Assembly (NCBI GenBank): GCA_963838235.1
Contig: CAWIQJ010000006.1
Span: 496,001 to 560,000, forward strand
Direction of reading: 5' to 3'
DNA: 64,000 nt
DNA from: JAFECT01 sp963838235
GTDB lineage: Bacteria > Pseudomonadota > Alphaproteobacteria > Caulobacterales > Caulobacteraceae
In this document: one piece after another, positions 62,621 through 64,000 of the stretch
Layout of the letters: each line of letters begins with the position of its first letter
Numbering within the stretch: the first letter of the stretch is position 1
The notes under the pieces: generated by a model
What the model was told of the DNA's origin: nothing
Seen by the model: the letters and a program-made list of their open reading frames with translations, nothing else
Database searches by the model: none
Translations under genes and position numbers: made by a program

Positions 62621-63580
62621 TCAGGCGCGCGGATGGGCCTTGGCGTAGGCATTCAGCAGGCGCTCAGCGTCCACTGCGGCGTATTTCTGGGTCGTGGATA
62701 GCGACGCGTGACCGAGCAACTCCTGGATCGAGCGCAGGTCGGCGCCGGCGCCCAGCAGGTGGGTGGCGAACGAGTGGCGCAGGGCATGCGGCGTCGCACT
62801 CTTGGGCAGGCCGAGCCGGCCGCGCAGACGCTGCACCGTGGCCTGCACCTGGCGCGGCGTAAGCGCCCCGCCGCGCGCGGCGCGGAACAACGGCTCTGTG
62901 GGCGGCAGCGGCCAGGGAACCTCAGCGAGATAGGCGTCGACCGCTTCGCGCACCGCCGGCAGCACCGGCACGACACGCGTCTTCGAGCCTTTGCCCTTGA
63001 TCCGCAGCACATCGGGCAGCGGCGCATCGGCGCGGGTGAGCGACAGGGCTTCGGAAATGCGCAGGCCGCAGCCGTAGAGCAGGGTCAAGACCGCCCGGTC
63101 GCGCGCCATTGTCCATTCGGCCGCGTCGGGATCGCCCCCGGACTCTTCGAGCAGGCCCTTCGCCTGGTCTTCGGTCACCGGCCGCGGCAGCGACGGCGGC
63201 AGGCGCGGGCCGCGCACCAGCGCGACAGCGGCATTGGCGACGCCGAGCCGGCGGTCGAGCCATTTGTGAAAGCCGCGGATGGCGGAGATCAGTTGGCTGA
63301 GCGAACGCGGCGCCAGCGCGCTCTCGCCCTTGCGGCGTGAGGCGAGATAGGCGCGCAATTCCGCGGCGGAAACATCGCCGAGCGCACCGACACTGAGCGC
63401 TTCACCGCGATGGACGTCGAGAAAGGCGAGATAGCCGCCGACGCAATGACTGTAGGCTTCCAACGTGCGCGGCGACGCGCGGCGTTCTTCGCGCATGTAG
63501 CCGATGTACGCGACAAGCGCCTCCAGCGCGGGCGCGGCGCGATTGGGGAGCGTTCCTGGCGGGGTTACAGGACCGGCCAC
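62621..63580 (-). CDS. xerC: Tyrosine recombinase XerC
   Basis: The 319-residue recombinase resolves chromosome dimers at dif with XerD. The N-terminal SAM-like core-binding domain (about 17-105, YMREERRASPRTLEAY) precedes the catalytic domain with R174 (GLRISEAL), K200 (GKGSKTRVVP), H265 and R268 (HALRHSFATHLL), H291 (LLGHASLSTTQ) and nucleophile Y300. The start GTG 63580 overlaps the end of the DUF484 gene; an ATG in the same frame is not available nearby. The DUF484-xerC pairing is a common alphaproteobacterial arrangement. Confidence 0.92.
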   Translation of the reverse strand: MAGPVTPPGTLPNRAAPALEALVAYIGYMREERRASPRTLEAYSHCVGGYLAFLDVHRGEALSVGALGDVSAAELRAYLASRRKGESALAPRSLSQLISAIRGFHKWLDRRLGVANAAVALVRGPRLPPSLPRPVTEDQAKGLLEESGGDPDAAEWTMARDRAVLTLLYGCGLRISEALSLTRADAPLPDVLRIKGKGSKTRVVPVLPAVREAVDAYLAEVPWPLPPTEPLFRAARGGALTPRQVQATVQRLRGRLGLPKSATPHALRHSFATHLLGAGADLRSIQELLGHASLSTTQKYAAVDAERLLNAYAKAHPRA

Positions 63581-64000
63581 CGCTCCGCCGTGCGTTCGAC
63601 CACCCGCGCCACGAAGGCTACGAGCTCGGCGCCCATGTCGTGGGAGAATCCGTCCGGATCGGGCGACCCGAACGCCACCAGCGCGGGCCGCGACTGCGAC
63701 CACAGGGTCAGGCGCACCAGGGCGGAGCTGCGCACCTCCACCGCCTTGTCCCCGAACATGCCCTCATTGCCGGTGTCTTCGCCCAGCCGCGACAGGCCGT
63801 CGGGACCCAGCAGCATGTCGACGACGCTCTCGTCGAGGGGGCTCCAGCCGTGCGGCACGCCGCCGGGACGCTCCAGCGCGATCATCCCGCAGACGAGGCC
63901 GAAACGGTTGCGCGCCGCTTCGTCGAGCCGGCGCGCGAGATCGGTGTGGTTGCGGCTCGCCAGAATGTCGATCACCGCTGCATGGGTCTGGGCCTGGGCG
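63565..64000 (-). CDS. DUF484 family protein, partial (start beyond the window)
   Basis: The frame stays open to the right edge: codons before the internal GTG at 63975 read AQAQTHAAVIDILASRN, a typical DUF484 segment, so the N-terminus lies outside. The visible 144 residues form a GAF-like domain (RRLDEAARNRFGLVCGMIALE, SALVRLTLWSQSRPALVAFGSPDPDGF, LVAFVARVVERTAERWPVL). The role is not established; it is regularly found before xerC. It ends at TAA 63567-63565. Confidence 0.88.
   Translation of the reverse strand, partial: AQAQTHAAVIDILASRNHTDLARRLDEAARNRFGLVCGMIALERPGGVPHGWSPLDESVVDMLLGPDGLSRLGEDTGNEGMFGDKAVEVRSSALVRLTLWSQSRPALVAFGSPDPDGFSHDMGAELVAFVARVVERTAERWPVL

Noticed and set aside
62621..63580. 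XerC as an integrase of a genomic island
   Set aside because: The DUF484 neighbour, normal base composition and XerC-type residues fit the chromosomal housekeeping recombinase; the nearest tRNA is over 4 kb away and no flanking att repeats were seen.

Overview
The window is a GC-rich chromosomal segment of an alphaproteobacterium. Evidence for this: a cpdR response regulator beside an N-formylglutamate amidohydrolase and tRNA-Val, a Pseudomonas-type branched-chain 2-oxoacid dehydrogenase operon, a DUF484-xerC pair, LpxD (Gram-negative lipid A synthesis) and alphaproteobacterial-style palindromic repeats. I cannot fix the genus; Caulobacterales or Micropepsales/Rhizomicrobium-like are guesses only.

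Layout. 1-1207 (-): N-terminal part of a large glycine-rich, autotransporter-like surface protein that runs off the left edge and appears frame-shifted near its start. 1543-2877 (-): a small basic protein and lpxD. 3210-3299 (-): tRNA-Ser(CGA). 3876-4934 (+): OmpA-type porin with 33 consecutive prolines. 5051-5305 (+): stand-alone Lrp/AsnC ligand-binding domain. 5489-10466 (-): bkdA1-bkdA2-bkdB-lpdV. 10780-11849 (+): two paralogous small secreted proteins.

12015-39595 is one large polysaccharide locus in three blocks. A plus-strand block carries export and chain-length control (Wza, Wzc), an anchored unknown, an EpsG-type polymerase, a UDP-HexNAc dehydrogenase, a glycosyltransferase and a methyltransferase. 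It converges at about 21030 on a twelve-gene minus-strand block: rmlC-rmlB-rmlD-rmlA, GT4, an AsnB-type amidotransferase (frameshifted), GT4, vioA, vioB, wzx, GT2, GT4. A second plus-strand block from 34668 holds a WecA-type initiating transferase, an O-antigen ligase/polymerase, a PPP phosphatase and a SleB hydrolase. Together they predict a surface glycan with L-rhamnose, an N-acylated 4-amino-4,6-dideoxyhexose and a HexNAc uronic acid, perhaps amidated.

39564-56305 is mixed metabolism: a frameshifted AdiC-like antiporter translationally coupled to a Rieske oxygenase, two S9 peptidases, a class A beta-lactamase-like serine hydrolase, an HMW1C-like protein glycosyltransferase, a fused aspartokinase-homoserine dehydrogenase behind a Thr/Ile/Met-rich leader peptide and attenuator, an HD protein, a Tat-exported phospholipase C and a retropepsin-TPR protein. 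56305-64000 has an esterase, tRNA-Val(GAC), cpdR, N-formylglutamate amidohydrolase, a second lpd, small unknowns, xerC and a partial DUF484 gene.

The most notable points are the candidate homoserine-pathway attenuator, the HMW1C-like glycosyltransferase in the same window as a sequon-bearing surface protein, an extended -10 promoter buried in a palindrome before wza, long inverted repeats between convergent genes, and three single-base frameshifts that can all be repaired at GACTC (GANTC-type) sites. The last point suggests base-calling errors at methylated sites rather than true gene decay.
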